The notes under the pieces are model-generated. The model saw only the letters and a list, made by a program, of their open reading frames with translations, had not been told where the DNA came from and ran no database searches. Made by a program: the position numbers and the translations under genes. Below are positions 35,130-48,900 of a stretch of DNA of 64,000 nucleotides, in pieces (the stretch's first letter is position 1; each line of letters opens with the position of its first letter). The DNA lies in contig JAVGVS010000823.1 of the NCBI GenBank assembly GCA_032718565.1, positions 1-64,000 of the forward strand, read 5' to 3'. Source of the DNA: Distichodus sexfasciatus (lineage: Eukaryota; Chordata; Actinopteri; Characiformes; Distichodontidae).

Positions 35130-36540
35130 ATTACAAATCCTGGTTGTATTCTTGTAAAAAATTGACCCCAAAAATAATATATGCCATGACCTGAGTGTAA
35201 ATTGTTAGGAGGACGTACAAGAAAACAATTTGTAGTTTGAGGGTAAGTGACAGCCAGTTTGTTAGCTTTTAGAGCAAGAAATGAAACAAAACCAATTTCT
35301 AACAACTGCTATAACATCAAAATTCTATTAAAATTTGAAGGCATAGGGCATTTAGTGTTGGACGGAATGTGACATTATAAGAAAATGATCCACGTTTGAT
35401 GAGCAGCTTGAGCAAAATAAAAAAGGACAAAATGTTGTGACGTGACTTCATGACCCACAGTTTTTTGGCTCAAAATTGAATGTAAAAGAAGGGATGCTAA
35501 ATCCTGTCTGGCTATTTTATTAACAAATCCTGGTTATATTCTGGTACAAACTGATTTAAGTGTAAATTTAAGTTTTTGTAGTTTGAGTGTAAATGGCAGC
35601 CAAAGGTTGTCGAGGGTTTGCTGTATTTAGCATCATAAGATGAAATTGTGGCTTAACGTGACACAAATAAATGGAGGTGATGAGTTCTGACTGAATTATT
35701 AGGCAAATCCTGGTTATTCACTCATTCATTCATTATCCGAACCGCTTAATCCCGACTGGGGTTTTTGGACTGTGGGAGGAAAACCCATGTGAATGTGGAG
35801 AGAGCATGCAAAATCAACACAGAAAGGCCCCACGTCCGACCCCGGGGACCGAAGCCAGGACCTTCTCGCAGTAAGGCAGCAGCACTGACCACTGCGCCGC
35901 CGTGCCGCCCAAATCCTGATAATGTTCTGGTAAAAACTAAAGTAAAAATTTACATATGCCACAAGCAAACAATGACATCAATATTTGCAGTACAGCTTTT
36001 TAACGACAGGCAAATTATAATCAAAGTTCTACAAAAATGTTAATGCGAGGGTTTAGTATTTAGTAAATTTAGTTTGGTGTACAGCTTGGGCAAGTGAAGA
36101 ATGAAACGTCTCAGGACATCAGACCCTACTGTGACCTCGGAGTGTGGAAGTACAGAACCTGTAAGCAACTTCACAATTATTTTGGCTCAGAAAATTAAAT
36201 TAAATTACATTACTGGTAAATCCTGGTTGTTTTCGGGTAAAAGCGGACCAAAAAAACAAAAGACATGAAACACAACGATCAGCATGTGCAGTCTGAGTGT
36301 AAGTTGCAACCATGCTGTTGGTGGTATAAATGTGCCATGAAATTGGCCTACCGTAACCAAAAATTTAAAAACGTTAAGGCAAGGCTTTGCTCCATCAGTA
36401 TTTAGTGTTGGACAGACAGCATGAAATGAAACGTTTGGTGAGCATCTCAGCACATCTGATCTTAACGTGACCTCGTGCTGCGGTACCTGCAAGTGATTTC
36501 AAGATGATTATATTTTTGGCTCAATGTTTAGAGAAATGCA
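35130..36540. repeat. Four diverged copies of a repeat next to the rhbdf2 stop codon
   Basis: The segment AAATCCTGGTT(G/A)T(A/T)TTC opens units at about 35135, 35524, 35704 and 36218. Later shared blocks are TTTGAGTGTAA, GTATTTAGTGTTGGAC, a CATCAGACC/CACATCTGATC block with GTGACCTCG, and TTTTTGGCTCA. Unit length is about 350 bp where complete. One unit is interrupted by another repeat (35712-35910). It lies in the probable 3' UTR or 3' flank of rhbdf2. Confidence 0.8.
35712..35910. mobile_element. Dispersed fish repeat (ATTCATTATCCGAACCGCTT)
   Basis: It has the opening ATTCATTATCC..CCGCTTAATCC and TTTTTGGACTGTGGGAGGAA, then AGAGCATGCAAAATCAACAC, well known as a dispersed repeat of fish genomes. 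It interrupts a unit of the four-copy repeat. A second copy of its first half is at 41163-41375. Confidence 0.7.
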
Positions 36541-36553
36541 TTTCGTCGTTGCA

Positions 36554-36973
36554 TTAGTGCACAATGTGGTCGATGTCGTATCGTTCGCAGAACTTGCTGG
36601 TGAAGGGCAGGCAGGTGAGGTGCTCGAGCCAGTGCCAGTTGATGGGGTAGAAGTAGAACCAGGCGATGAGTGAGGAGAAGAGGCCCAGGTAGACCAGCAG
36701 TGAGACCAGAACCAGGCCTCGCTTCCGGTACTTGTCTATGGTACTGAAGGTGATGTAGGGCAGGAAGACGAAGGAGAGCAGCAGGCCGCTGATGAAGCCA
36801 AAGATGTGCGCGATGTTGTCAATCCACGGCAGAAGGCCGCACACGAAGAGGAAGAGGACGATGCTCAGCAGTTTGGTGAAGGCCTTCCATGGCTTCTCCA
36901 GCATCTGCCAGCCCTGGATCAGCTCCACGAAGAGGCACGCCAGAAGGCCGAACTGCGAACCCGCCGGACCCAC
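36554..36973 (-). CDS. rhbdf2: rhbdf2 last coding exon (rhomboid core and C-terminus)
   Basis: The acceptor TTTCCCGCAG precedes GTGGGTCCGGCG. It is open to TAA at 36556-36554 and gives 139 residues, starting VGPAGSQFGLLACLFVEL. It includes the GLLPWIDNIAHIFGFISGL segment, which keeps the second rhomboid histidine, and LPYITF, and ends FCERYDIDHIVH. The wording IDNIAHIFGF and YPINW fits RHBDF2 better than RHBDF1. No frame damage. Confidence 0.97.
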   Translation of the reverse strand: MGPAGSQFGLLACLFVELIQGWQMLEKPWKAFTKLLSIVLFLFVCGLLPWIDNIAHIFGFISGLLLSFVFLPYITFSTIDKYRKRGLVLVSLLVYLGLFSSLIAWFYFYPINWHWLEHLTCLPFTSKFCERYDIDHIVH

Positions 36974-39900
36974 CTGCGGGAAAATATTTATTTATTGTGT
37001 TTTTAGCAGAGCCTCGTATCCAGAGTGACTTCCATTTCCTAATTAACGAGGCTGCACTTTAATGAAAATAACGTCCATCAGCGTCTGAATGAGAAGCAGG
37101 TGTAGACCTTGTGTTCGAATGCAGCACAAGCGGATCTAAATGAAGAGGGGTCAGGGGTCAGATGACCGTCAATTTTCTCTTGTTAGCCAACAATGTGAGT
37201 GTCAGCAGTTAAATGGTGAAACAGGGAAGTGGAACAGTAGTAATTACAACAAACACCACTACAGCGATCTACATAAAAGATCCGGGAAGCCAAATTACCA
37301 CATTTACAGCCTTTTACCCAAAACAGCAGAACAGATAATAAATGAATATTAATTTGTTGGTTGATATCTGCTGTTGATATCTGCGGTACCGAGCCCGATC
37401 GGCCTCGGTACCGGGGGCAGAAAAGGGAAGGCTTTAAATAGTCGGTAAACATAAACAAACACATGCATATGCACATGCAGCACATCAACATCTAATAATC
37501 TCAAACAACAAATTCCACCTAAACAACACAATTCCAACACCAAACACATAAATAAACAAAGAACAAAAACAGGTCTACGTGGAAGAAAAACGACTGTAGA
37601 ATCTATACTGCGACGGCTAAGCATGCACGTCGTATATCATATGAAAGCAGAAACTCCGCAGATTACGCAGATAAAATGTTGGTTTGTCTTTTTGGAGAAC
37701 ATGATTTATTTTTCATGTTCTGCTGTGTTGCATCTTCCTTTATTCTGACCCAGTAATATGCCTGCTGATTCCACCATAATCTCACAAGTGCGTGAGATTT
37801 TATAATCCTAAAATAGACATTGTGGTTGCTGAGATTAACACATTTTATTTGATCTTTTTTAGAGCAAAAATCTGTTAAACAGTCTCAGGGCTTAACAGGT
37901 TACACCATGATCTGTGAGGGGTAAACAACACCATTACACCAAATATTGACTGAAATGGTTAGTAATGGAGTTACTGTAATAATGAGATATAAACAATGTT
38001 TATTGGGATTTTTTGGTGTCTGACACTTTTGGATAATTAAACATAATTGTGACCCTCCACGGCAAAACCAGTCGCTTGTCGCAAATTCTCAAAAAACAAA
38101 AAGTTATTATGTTTTATATCATGAAAGGGCATAAATCAAGCTTCAAAACGATACCTATATGGAATGAATGGGACGACATATGACTGAGATATCAACATTC
38201 AAAGGAGTCGGGTTTCTCCTGTCACGCCAAGTGAGAAACGGAGAAATCTGCCTTTGAAGTTGACTATCGCCGTAGCACTCACAGACGCTTGGTGCGGTCG
38301 CGGCTACGAGCTGCTGAATTCATGTTAATCTGAAGAAAATTGAAGGGATAGGAAAAGAAGGATGAAGGAGGAGCAGTGGTCATGTTGAAAGCCTCAGGAC
38401 ATATTTGTGACTCTGCACGGCAAAACCAGTCGCTGCATTCACAGCCAAAGTCAAAGTCAAGTCAAAGTCAACTTTATTGTCATCTCTGCTATATACTGTA
38501 CAGATACATAGAGAGACGAGACGACGTGGCTCCAGGTTATTTCCAGCAAACAAACAAAGACCAGTATAGAACAGAGAATAAATAGGCAAGGTAAGCAATA
38601 ACTAGGCACATGGAATAAAATAACAAATAAGTAAAAAATACACATTAAACAATATACAATATACATTTTAGACTAGACAGGGATTTTTTTTTTTTTAAAT
38701 ATATATATATTACACGGATAGCCTACCTGCGTTAGGTTAACTGAACTCGGGAGACGAAGATGGATTCTGGGAGAAATATCTTCACGCCACAATCCAGTGG
38801 ATTTACCAGAATATTGAAGTAGAGCGGTCAAAACACAAACTTTTAACACTCTGCTGGAATTGAATTCCTCACCTCAAGAAAGTCACGTTTTTAGGATGGA
38901 AAGGGTGTTTTTCAGCCAAATTTATTCACAACAGTACAGTATAGACCTTCCACTGTTTCAAAACACTAAAAACAAAAAATCCAAAATTTTACCCCACGCA
39001 ACATAAACGCTCGTTTTTCTCAGAAACCTCTGTTGCACAGACTGGTTTTGCCGTGGAGGGTCACAATCGTTCCTGAGAAACCAACATAACAGAAGGGTTA
39101 AAATCGAGGGAACAAAACCACTATTATTTTTATTAAGCGTTAATCAACTGTTATTGTTGAAGGTAAATGTGAGGCGTTTTGATCGCACGTTTCCTGTGTC
39201 TTGTGTAACAAGAAGTGTAAAAAAATTTAACAAGGAAGTGAGTTTCACTGACGTGTGGCTCAACATTTTGCGGGAAACAAAGAATGGTAAAAAGTTGTGG
39301 TAAAATTGCGCGGTAGTCATGAATCTGCGTGGACTGGCTGAATTTGTGTTGATGGTTGCGATCGAAGGGTCTGACCAATATACAAATGCAAACGTTTCTA
39401 AAAATCTACATTCTGTGGTTACTGCAAATTGCACATTTATATGAATATTTACTAACTGCAGGAAGTCAGACAGGCTTTTTACATCACCCTCAGGACAAAA
39501 CGGACAGCAACGCTGAGTAAAAGCAGGGAGATAGAGAGAGCGGAGGAGAGGAGAAGCGGAGAGAGAGAGAGAGAGAGAGAGTGTGGCACATTTAGAGCTG
39601 ATTAGCCTGACGTCAGGGCCAGAGAGGGCAGATCGGCCAGGTGACTAATCTCAGACGCTCAACAAGGACACCGGGGCTGAGACGCACCGGAAGCGTGTGT
39701 GTTTCTGTCCACACACACACACACACACACTTTGTTGTAAGACTACAAGTCGTTAATGCACCACATACGTCTCTAATCAACGTAATCTTGACCATGACGG
39801 TGATATTGATTATTTTTTCAATTCGCTTAACACTTTCGCCAATATTTATTACGAATCCTATAAGCTTCAGCAGGAGAAAAGACGTCAGTGGAGACGTTTT

Positions 39901-42900
39901 ATTACCGCAGCGCTCAGAGCGCTTCAAGTTGAAAAAGGTTCAACATTTAGAACGGCGCTGCACTCGTCAATGTCACTTCTCTCTCGCTAGCCAATCAAAA
40001 TCGAGGAAGGGGCGGGACATACACAGTCAACAATCACTAACAGCAATGGCGGCGTATCTGGAGCGTCTCGAAGACGTGAGGATCTATTTCAAATGCTGCC
40101 ACTAAAGCTAAACTAAAGCTAAACTTGTGGGCTAAACTAGCGAGCCTCAAAGAAACACGTTGAAATAGGATCGAACGAGGAAGTGCTCTACGGCGCTTTT
40201 CGTAACTTAGGAACAACGGGCGCTGAGAGACAGCACTGAGAAAGCGACCTGGAAGTGAGGTGTTGAGTGCTTGGTGGAGTGATGGTAATGCCGGAGGTGA
40301 GATTCAATCAAAATCGAGGGAGGGGGTGGGACGTATGTATAAACCGGTGGTACGCTCCCAGCTGTTTGCTTGCAAGGTTTATCTCGCACCCGATGTCGAC
40401 GTCTCGAAGACATGCTGCTAACGCCACGATGACGTTTCCCTCCATTGTAAAGATAGGCTTTCAGATAAACTACTGAGCTCAAAGGAACACATTATGATGT
40501 TCGCACGAACGTGGAAGTGCCCGATGACGCTTTTTGTAACTTAGCAACAACAAGCGCGGAGAGAGGTGCAGAGAAAGCGAGGTTTTGACCACTCTCTGCG
40601 CAAAAACTGGACAGAGGCCCTAACACACCCCACTGCATATTTGTCCCCTACTTCTGTGTGTGTTTGGTTCAGTTATTTTAAAAACACAAACGTATGCCGT
40701 CTCCCTTTAAGAAAAAAATGTTCACAGTTTTAATAGTTACAGTGCAAAGATGTTCCATTAATCGTGACATTGATTTATGGTCAAATCGTCCAGCCCTACT
40801 TTTTAATCTAACGGCGGTTATATTCAGTCCCTGGCTGATGTACCTGGCACACACGCGCACACACTCTCTCACACTTTTACACTCTCACACACGCGTCTCC
40901 TGACAGCCTCGGATGAGCGTTCGCTAACTACATAAGAAGAGTCTAGTAGGAAATAAGCAGCAGCAACGTACACGGCACACGTCACGCTCACCCCACGGCT
41001 GGACAAGAAGTCAAGTGTCACGATATTAACGATATTTCGAAAGTAAAGCTGTCACGATGTACTGATTTAACTGGTTCCACCAAACACTTATCCTAAAATA
41101 CTGTAAGTACGGTTACATTTCTGGGATTTTCATGTATCTTTTACTTTTTGTCCATCACAGACATTTCTGCGCTGTTCATTCATTCATTTATTCATTATCC
41201 CAACCGCTTAATCCCACCCGGGGTCGCAGGGGACCGGAGCCTATCCCGGGAACTTACAGGCGCAAGGCAGCGACCAACCCTGGGCTGGAACCAACACCCC
41301 GCAGGGCACACACACACTCACACCATCACACTCACATTCACACCTTACGGGGTCAATTTATAGTGGCCAATTAACGTCCACGTTAAGTTTCATTAACAGC
41401 CACATTTGTACCCGAAAAAGAATTTTGGCCGCGTCCAGCGTAAACTGAGGAGGCTGGGAGAGATTGTATTTTTGGAACCCGGACTGTTCCACCCGCCTCG
41501 ATCGGCTCTCGTACCTCTAAAATACACAAGAAACGTTGTAAGATTTGCTCTGTATGTACATGAGGGGGGAAAAAAGGCTTTCAGCTCAGCTTCCGGAAAG
41601 CCGGCGTCACAACGTTTCCCGCAAGCTCTCCTAAGAGGCGGATGTTAAATCCAATTAGAGTGAGCTCGGGGCACGTGCCGCGCTCTCACACCCTCTGTGT
41701 GTGTGTGTGTGGCAGGAGGAGAGCGGGATTAGAGCTCTGCAGGAGGGTCAGGCTGCTCACACTGCTCACAGCTGGAGTCGCTTAGCAGGAGAAACTGAGA
41801 AACTCACTCGTCCTCAACAGCGGTGGAAGTAACTTCACTACTTTTAAAATGACATTTTGTTCGGAGGAAGCATTTCTGCATGAAAACACCACTCAGGTTT
41901 TGTAGCTGTGGCACGAAAACTGGCCGAGTGGAAAGATTTCGACTAAAATGCATTGAAGTGAATGAGGGAAGAACAAGACGAGTGGAAACAGATCGAGAAG
42001 TGTGTTCAGTGAGGTGGTCTGAGGTGGGATCTGTGTCGACCGTCGTGTGAAAACAGGTGAAGGAAAGCGATCGAGTCCCGAATCCCATGTGTTCTTAATG
42101 GGAGAAAACGAATGGGTTTCTATGGGAAAAACGAACACAAGAATGAAAAAGACGAGTGCGGGTCATAAGTGAGTGATTATTTGTCATTGTGAACACAGCT
42201 CAGCACACAGTGCACCACAACCAAATGTGACCTCTGCATTTAACCCATCCGTGAAGGAGCAGTGGGCAGCTAACAAGCGCCCGGGGAGCAGTGCTTGGGG
42301 ACGGTACCTTGCTCATGAGTACCTCAGTGGTAACTTTACCGGCCCTGGATTCGAACCTGTGACCTTCTGATCACGCGGCGAACACCCTACCGTCACGCCA
42401 CCAGCTGCCCCCAAAATGAAGGTTACAGATCACGTCGAATTTGTGTCTTTGTGAAGAACGCAGCAGTAGAGCGCAGTAGAGCGTTAGTTTACAGGAAAAA
42501 AAACAGTTGGAAAAAAATGGACAGAACTCTTGAATGAGTGCAGGCATCAACAACGTGTATATAACTTCACAGCGCTATAGGCGTTTTAATAGTAATATTC
42601 TCAGAGTTGTGGTCTCGGCTGCTCTCCAAATAAAATCCCGAGTCCTCTTTGTCCGAGTCCAAGTGTAAATCACAATCATATCACATCGATTCAATGAACA
42701 GCGATTGGACGGCTGCCGATATCCCACCGATAAGATTTTGTTTCGATTCAGTACAGGAGCCTCGACAACTCTCACTTGTTCCCGTGCCATATTCCTGTCT
42801 ATCCTCCTTACAGGCCAACTCAGAACAGGGGTCAGGAAGATCCAGTCAGGAAGTTCCAGACCAGTAGAAGTACCACTCAGGATACCATTCCCAAGCACTG

Positions 42901-45900
42901 CCAAAAATCTGCCCACTGCTCCATCACGGCTGGGTCACATGCGGAGGTCACGTTATGTTGTGGTGCACTATGTGCTGTGCTGCGTTCACAATGACAAATA
43001 ATCACTCACTTAACTTTCAGCTGAGAGATTTCATTAGCAGTGAGTGAGTCTGAATCCATTTGCTGATCGTTTTCACAAATAAAACTCTATAAAGTTGAAA
43101 TCTTTACCAAACTACGGGGTGTAAATCACAGATTTCATCACGATGTGATATTATATTGGTTCAGTGGACGAATCTGACATCCACTGGTGTCACAAATTCT
43201 ACTACAACACGATTTTGATTTAATTCAAATCAGAAGCGAGTGATCAACATGAGACAAAGTTGGTTTAAAATCATCACTTCCATTCATATCAAATCACAAA
43301 AAGCAACCAAAACACGACAACATTTTTATTCCCGAGTTCACCCTTACAAAAACAAAATGTGGTTAATTTGTGGCAAACAGTGGAATTTGCCAGAATATGG
43401 GTTAGGGTTAGTGGCAACGTTCTGGCAACCATGACAAATTGCCACAAGTGGTAAACATATTTGTGACCCTCCACGGCAAAACCAGCCGCTTGTCGCAAAT
43501 TTTCAAAATTAAGTTATTATGTTTCCATGAAAGGGCATAAATAATAAAAGGGCTACGTTTGCATTTACGGTAGCCTACGCTGCATTCACAGCCACACGGA
43601 TAGCCTACCTGCGTTAGGTTAACTGAACTCGGGAGACGAAGATGGATTCCGGAGAAATATCTTCACGCTAGTCAACCAGTGGATTTACCGTAAACATTGA
43701 AGTAGAGCGGTCAAAACACAAACTTTTAACATTCTGCTGGAATTGAATTCCTCACCTCAAGAAAGTCACGTTTTTAGGAAGGAGAGGGTAAGTTTTTCAC
43801 AACAGTACAGTATAGACCTTCCACTGTTTCAAAACATTAAAAACAAAAAATCCAAAATTTTACCCCACGCAACATAAACGCTCGTTTTTCTCGGCAACCT
43901 CCGTTGCGACAAGCGACTGGTTTTGCCGCGGAGGGTCACATTTGCCAGTGATTTTCCAAAACTTTTAGCCAGTAATGACAAACTTGAACTTTCGGTGACA
44001 AATTTAGCGGTTTTCCACAAAGTTTTCCACAAATTTGCTGCAAACCTAATTTGCAGGTGAAATTATGACCTTGCAAATTTGTGGCAACATCGCCAAAGCT
44101 TAACGGCGCCAACTGTTTGGCAGAAACATTTTTGTAAGAGCGTCCAGACATCAACATTAAAAACAACCTTCTAATAAAAACAGACCCCTTGCTCAATATA
44201 AAGTGTCGTTACAAGATGTATGATGCCTGATGTTTTCATGAAGGATCGATGCTACGGATTCGCTGATCATTAAATCGCCGTATCGTTACACCCGTCCCTT
44301 TCACCCGTCCCTTTCACCGATCGGCGCCCGTTTCCTCACCGTTTCAGGGAGCGCCGGCTCGGCCTAATTGGATTAAAGTGCCTTTAACGCGTGTGCGTTT
44401 GTAAGCCGCCTTAAGGTGGTTATGGCCCGCATGTGTTTTCATTTGCTATATATTGACACGGTAAGCATTTGTAGGCCACTTTGGAGTGACGACGACAGCA
44501 GAAGCAGCAGCAGCAGGAGGAGGAGGAGGCTGACGAAACCCACGGCCGAACGCTGCTAGACGGACGAGAGACGGGGCAAATCGGGTTTCAGCTTCCATGG
44601 TCAAAGTTCACTGATGTCTAACCGAGTTGGAAATGGGCTCTGGTTCTGACTGGCAAATGAAAACACGGCTTCCTAAAAGCAAGTCACTAAAACTTCTGGA
44701 AAGCCCGTTTTTAAAATACGCACAAAAATTAAAAGCTTAAGTTTATTTTATTTGTTTGATTTTCCTTGTTCTACTTACAAACTATTCCACTACACTATTA
44801 ATTAGGGCTGGCTTTCGTTGCTGATTCCCTGAATCGATTCGATTCCGATTCACAAGGTCATGATCCGATTCAATTCTCGATTCGATATCGATTTATTTAG
44901 AGATTTCTTTGCGTCAATACCAGTTTTGCTTGGTTATAAAATAACTTTTTTAAAAGCCAAGTGTTGCCAAACATCAGCCTTTAGGCCAGACGGTGATTTG
45001 AGCGGAGCAGCTTCAGCCATGGCTCTGTTTGGTTTGGGTTTCGCCGGTCTCACGTTTTCATAGCTCTCCTTGCCCGGTCGCGAGAAGTAGTGCATAGCCG
45101 CAGGAAAAGATCAATCCGCCAATTTTTGAATCGTTATCGTATTTTTCGAACGAGAATCGATATTGATCGGTGAATCGATTTTTTGAACCCAGACCTACTA
45201 TTAATAAACTCTGCAGGTGCTTTTCTTCTATTGTTATTGCTACGTTCACTTCAGTTCTTGCTTATATAGTAGGGATGCACGATATGGGAATTATTGGCCG
45301 ATGCTGATAGCCGATATTTTTTATGCATATATCTGCCGATGCCGATAAGACAGAGTCGAGTGCGTAAAGACAAGATATTTTGCCAAAGTTCCACTGCGCA
45401 CTCAGAATTTTGGCACAAAAATAACATCAAAACTCTTGACATTTCTAACACCGCACCACGTCACGCGAGCGTGAAGGCAGATTGGAGCGAAGGCGGAGCA
45501 TTTCCAGCGTAGTGCACAACATTTTAAGAAAAAGTCACTTCCCGCCCTATATAGTGTACCAAGTCAAATAGAGCGTGTGTAACCTAGTGCACATGGAGTG
45601 TCACGCGCTCTAGAGCGCAGAGAGCCGTTACGCTGCAACTCCGGCTTGCCACTGTCGCCTCAGACAATGACTGTTGTTAAGAGAGCTATTTAAAGCACAT
45701 ACCTACCATACTATTAAGTGCGGAAGCCGCGGTTCGGGACACAGCCCATGCGCAAGCTGACGTTCGCTAAATGAGGTAAACGCGTAATTCTGTTAGTTAA
45801 AAGAAAAAATCAAGAACCACTTTATTTTAGTGATTATTCGTCATTGTGAACGCAGCACGGCACATCACATCACACAGTGCACCACAACCAAACGTGACCT

Positions 45901-48900
45901 CTGCGTTTGACCCATCCGTGAAGGAGCGGTGGGCAGTTGACGTGCAGCACCCGGGAAGCAGTGCTTGGGCACAGTAGTACTCCTGCTCATGAGTACCTCA
46001 GTGGTACCTTTATCGTTCCAGGACTTAAACCGGCGAGCTTCCGATCACGGCGCGAACGCCCTAACCTTTACACTACCATGGGCTCCAGTTTAAGGCTCAC
46101 CGTCTTGCTGTTTATGCCACGGTAACTTCAAAAATGAGTAAAGTTTTAAAAAATTCACGTCTGTCGACTAAAACTAGACTAAAAGAAGAAGGCTTAAAAC
46201 AAACAAACATAATCTAAAGACCAAGACTACACCTAAAGTAGCTGCCAAAATGAACGACGACCATCAGCCGAGGGCAAAGCTTTGGAAACTCTGAGCCAAG
46301 CTGTGGGTGAGCTGGCTTTGTCGGGACGCGGATGAGGGAGGAGTGTGTCGAGGGTGTGTATCGTGTGATGCACTGACGATGAGCTCACTTCCCACTCCGG
46401 CTTATTTTAGCCTGGGCTAGATCAGCACGGCGTGCCGCTTTTAGCAGCACGAGCCATCATCTAGACGTGTCTAATCCATCTCTCCGTCTTTCCATCAGCA
46501 TATCAGTCGGCTAATAAAAAGCAGGATTAGTTAGAGGTGAACCAGCGGAACGTAGACACACAGACAGAGCTCAACGTCAGGACCCGATTAACCCTCTTAA
46601 CCAGGCTTAGTTATCAACATTAATATGTACAGAAAGTCATGTATATGCCCTATATTGTCACAGCGCTGTGTAATATGATGGAATGTATCGGAGGACGATA
46701 TTAAAACGTCTATGGTTTCATATTCATAAAGCGAATGTCATAAAATACACAGTTTACAGCTAATTTTGTCATGGTTTGGATAAGGGTTTACAGTAATCAC
46801 CACGGCGCCATGTGGACGTAGACAATACTATTAGGGATGCACCGATTGCAATTTTCTTGGCCGATTCCGATTACCGATTTTTTTGTGATCGGCCGATACC
46901 GATTTTTTCCCCCAGATAACAGAAAATTAGAGCTGCTGCGAGTGGTCGACGACATCGACACAAAAAAATGGGTTTCAATTACTAGTTACTTTTATAATAG
47001 CCACATATAATAGTGGCAGCTCTACAGCAAATACAAACAAAAATCTGCTTTTCTTTAAAGTGCCCCTATTATGCCATTTTAAAGGTTGCTAATATTGTTT
47101 TATGAGTCTCTTAAAACAGGTTTACATGTATGCAAGGTCAAAAAACACTTTAGTTTTCTCCAAAAATAGATTTAATTTTACCCCATTTCTAAATGATTCG
47201 TTAACGACTCGTGTGACGCAGTTGGAAAAATCAGTCTGTCTAAACCCCTCCTCTCCGTGAGCCCTCAAATCGCGTTTTCAACAAATAAATTGGCGGAAAT
47301 GTCAAATTGCGTAAAAATACAGGCAAATGGTGGCACCTGTAGCGTCCCGTACGAGTGCATACAGATACAAGATTTTGCTAGAGGAAGTTCCACTGAATTT
47401 ACAGAAAATGTATGAGATTTGAGATATGAGATTTTGGTCACAGCCCTGTGATATAAATTCAAATTCAAATTTATTTATATAGCGCTCTTAACAGCAGTCA
47501 CTGTCACAAACACTTTACATATAACCGGCCCAAAGCACCCCCCACAAGCAAGCCTGAGGCGACAGTGGCACGGAAAAACTCCCTCTAGCAGGAAGAAACC
47601 TTGAGAGGAACCGGACTCGGAAGGGGACCCCATCCTGCTCGGGGCGACTGGGCGCACGAACATTTAGCACACAGCAAGCAGTAGTTTAAGATGGATCGAT
47701 AGTCATTTTTAAGATAAAGATAAAAAAATAGTTTAAGGGATGTTTTCGAATCCCAAGCCGTTACTGACCACTTGCAGGACCCTCTCAGCAATGTTACGCT
47801 AACATTAGTTCAATATTACACTACTAATTCAGTTCAGGTCTATAAGGCCTCGTCCACACGGACGTTCGAAATGAACGCCCTCTGAACCCCATACACGTTT
47901 TTGCTGCTGCGTTCGATTGGCGTTTCACTGGCGTTCGCAATAGCGTCGTTTTCCTCGCGTTCGTCGGGATTTTCACGCCAAGAAAACATTGCATGCAGCG
48001 TTTATTTGACGCCACCCGAACGCGCAGCCGGCTGAACGCCCGTGTGGACGCTTTGATTTGCTCCAATGAGCAGAAAGACGGTCGCCGTTTAGTCGGCGCT
48101 CACCTGGCGCCACGAACGCCAGAAAAACGCCTGGTTCAGACGTCTGTGTGAACGAGGCCTAAGTGTCAATAAACTGCAAAACTAACCAGAAATTGTTTGT
48201 TGTGTACAGAACAGAACAGGGATGAAGTGGTGTACAACGGTAAAAGGGAGAAAAAAGTATAGGAGCTGCAAACCTGAGGGAAGGAAAGAAGTGCTAAAAT
48301 TTTCTTCTTCTTCCTCTTTCGGCTTTTCCCTTCAGGGGTCGCCACAGCGAATCATCTGTCTCCATCTAGTCCTATCTTCTCCATCCTCTACCCTCACACC
48401 AACTAAGTTCATGTCCTCTTTCACCACATCCGTAAATCTCCTTTTTGGTCTTCCTCTCAGCCTCCTGCCTGGTGGCTCCAACCTCAGCATCTTTCTACCT
48501 ATGTACTCATTGTCTCTCCTCTGGACATGTCCAAACCATCTCAGTCTGGCCTCTCTGACTTTATCTCTCTGACTTTATCTCCTTTTCCAAAGAAGTGCTA
48601 AAATAGTTTGGTAAATAGTTAAAATACAGTGCAACCCAACCAAACGTGAGCTCAGCATTTATCCCATCCGTGAAGGAGCAGTGGGAAGGGACGGTACCTT
48701 GCTTACGAGTACCTCAGTGGTACCTTTACCGGTCTGGGACTTTAAAACTTCAAAAAATAATATTAATACGCCCCTTGTGGCCAAAATAGGGACGACAGCC
48801 TTAATGGTGGCGTCTCTTTTTGGCCAAAATGGTTGATTTGATTTTTGAGCTGAGAAAAGGGGGCTGTAGTTGGGCTACTGACAAGTAAAAGTAACGTCCA

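Noticed and set aside
36205..36492. 95-codon minus-strand frame just downstream of rhbdf2
   Set aside because: It lies inside one unit of the four-copy non-coding repeat; the other units do not keep the frame.
40048..40107. Possible small gene starting ATGGCGGCG after a GC box
   Set aside because: Only 19 codons, no good splice donor, and the surrounding unit is a diverged tandem duplication. Kept as a finding about a promoter-like repeat, not as a gene.
48222..48572. Plus-strand 116-codon frame
   Set aside because: It is the antisense of an RTE-type LINE C-terminus, which reads correctly on the minus strand.
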